Source: Taxillus chinensis
Lineage: Eukaryota; Streptophyta; Magnoliopsida; Santalales; Loranthaceae
Assembly: GCA_023512835.1 (NCBI GenBank)
Contig: CM042090.1
Span: 11,315,343-11,379,342, forward strand
Reading direction: 5' to 3'
Length of the DNA: 64,000 nt
In this document: one piece after another, positions 63,851 through 64,000 of the stretch
Layout of the letters: each line of letters begins with the position of its first letter
Position numbering within the stretch: the first letter of the stretch is position 1
Notes under the pieces: generated by a model
What the model was told of the DNA's origin: nothing
Databases searched by the model: none
Seen by the model: only the letters and a program-made list of their open reading frames with translations
Translations under genes and position numbers: made by a program

Positions 63851-64000
63851 ACAACAAGTCCAAAGCCCACCCGTTTCTACTATTGCAGCGATGAAAACCT
63901 TATACACTCAAATATGAATAAAATTATTCTCCCATCCTTCATGTTTATAAAAATTTCTTTACATAAATCCAAAGTTATTCGTTCGTTTTTTATTTTTATT

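Overview
This window is nuclear DNA of a flowering plant, probably a eudicot. The evidence is spliced genes with GT-AG introns, AT-rich intergenic DNA full of microsatellites and small transposons, and four proteins that match plant families. The species cannot be told from the sequence. About 60 to 70 percent of the window is intergenic or transposon-derived.

Four protein-coding loci are supported. (1) A class I HD-Zip transcription factor of the ATHB-21/40/53 type lies on the minus strand at 1057-2210 (three exons, 220 aa). (2) An N-terminally extended FQR1-like quinone reductase lies on the plus strand at 21594-23747 (two exons, 254 aa). (3) A cytosolic Xaa-Pro aminopeptidase P1 lies on the plus strand at 30480-45928. 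All 16 exons could be placed, giving 641 aa with all five metal ligands. (4) A UGT72-type UDP-glycosyltransferase lies on the minus strand at 50073-51517. It is intact except for a one-base deletion inside the UDP-sugar-binding PSPG box. The four genes are independent single loci, with no operon or obvious pathway cluster.

The rest is mostly mobile DNA. It includes a decayed Ty1-copia element (about 4631-6180), four non-autonomous hAT elements (three with clear flanking duplications), Tourist-like elements and MITEs with TTA/TAA target sites, two L1 fragments in opposite orientation inside aminopeptidase intron 2, a solo LTR at 53016-55286 inserted in a TA microsatellite, and two LARD-like non-coding repeats. 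The most striking structure is at 58012-60850. It is a head-to-tail array of a small non-coding LTR element, with four LTRs separated by three internal domains that each carry a tRNA primer site and a polypurine tract. The array sits inside an older GC-rich terminal-inverted-repeat element.

The long gene-free stretches (3300-4600, 6650-11260, 12870-19490, 20330-21540, 23800-30300, 46450-50050, 55300-57750, 61240-64000) show no convincing coding sequence. I saw no tRNA, rRNA or CRISPR. No wholly new biological system is evident; the main novelty is in transposon architecture and in the UGT break.
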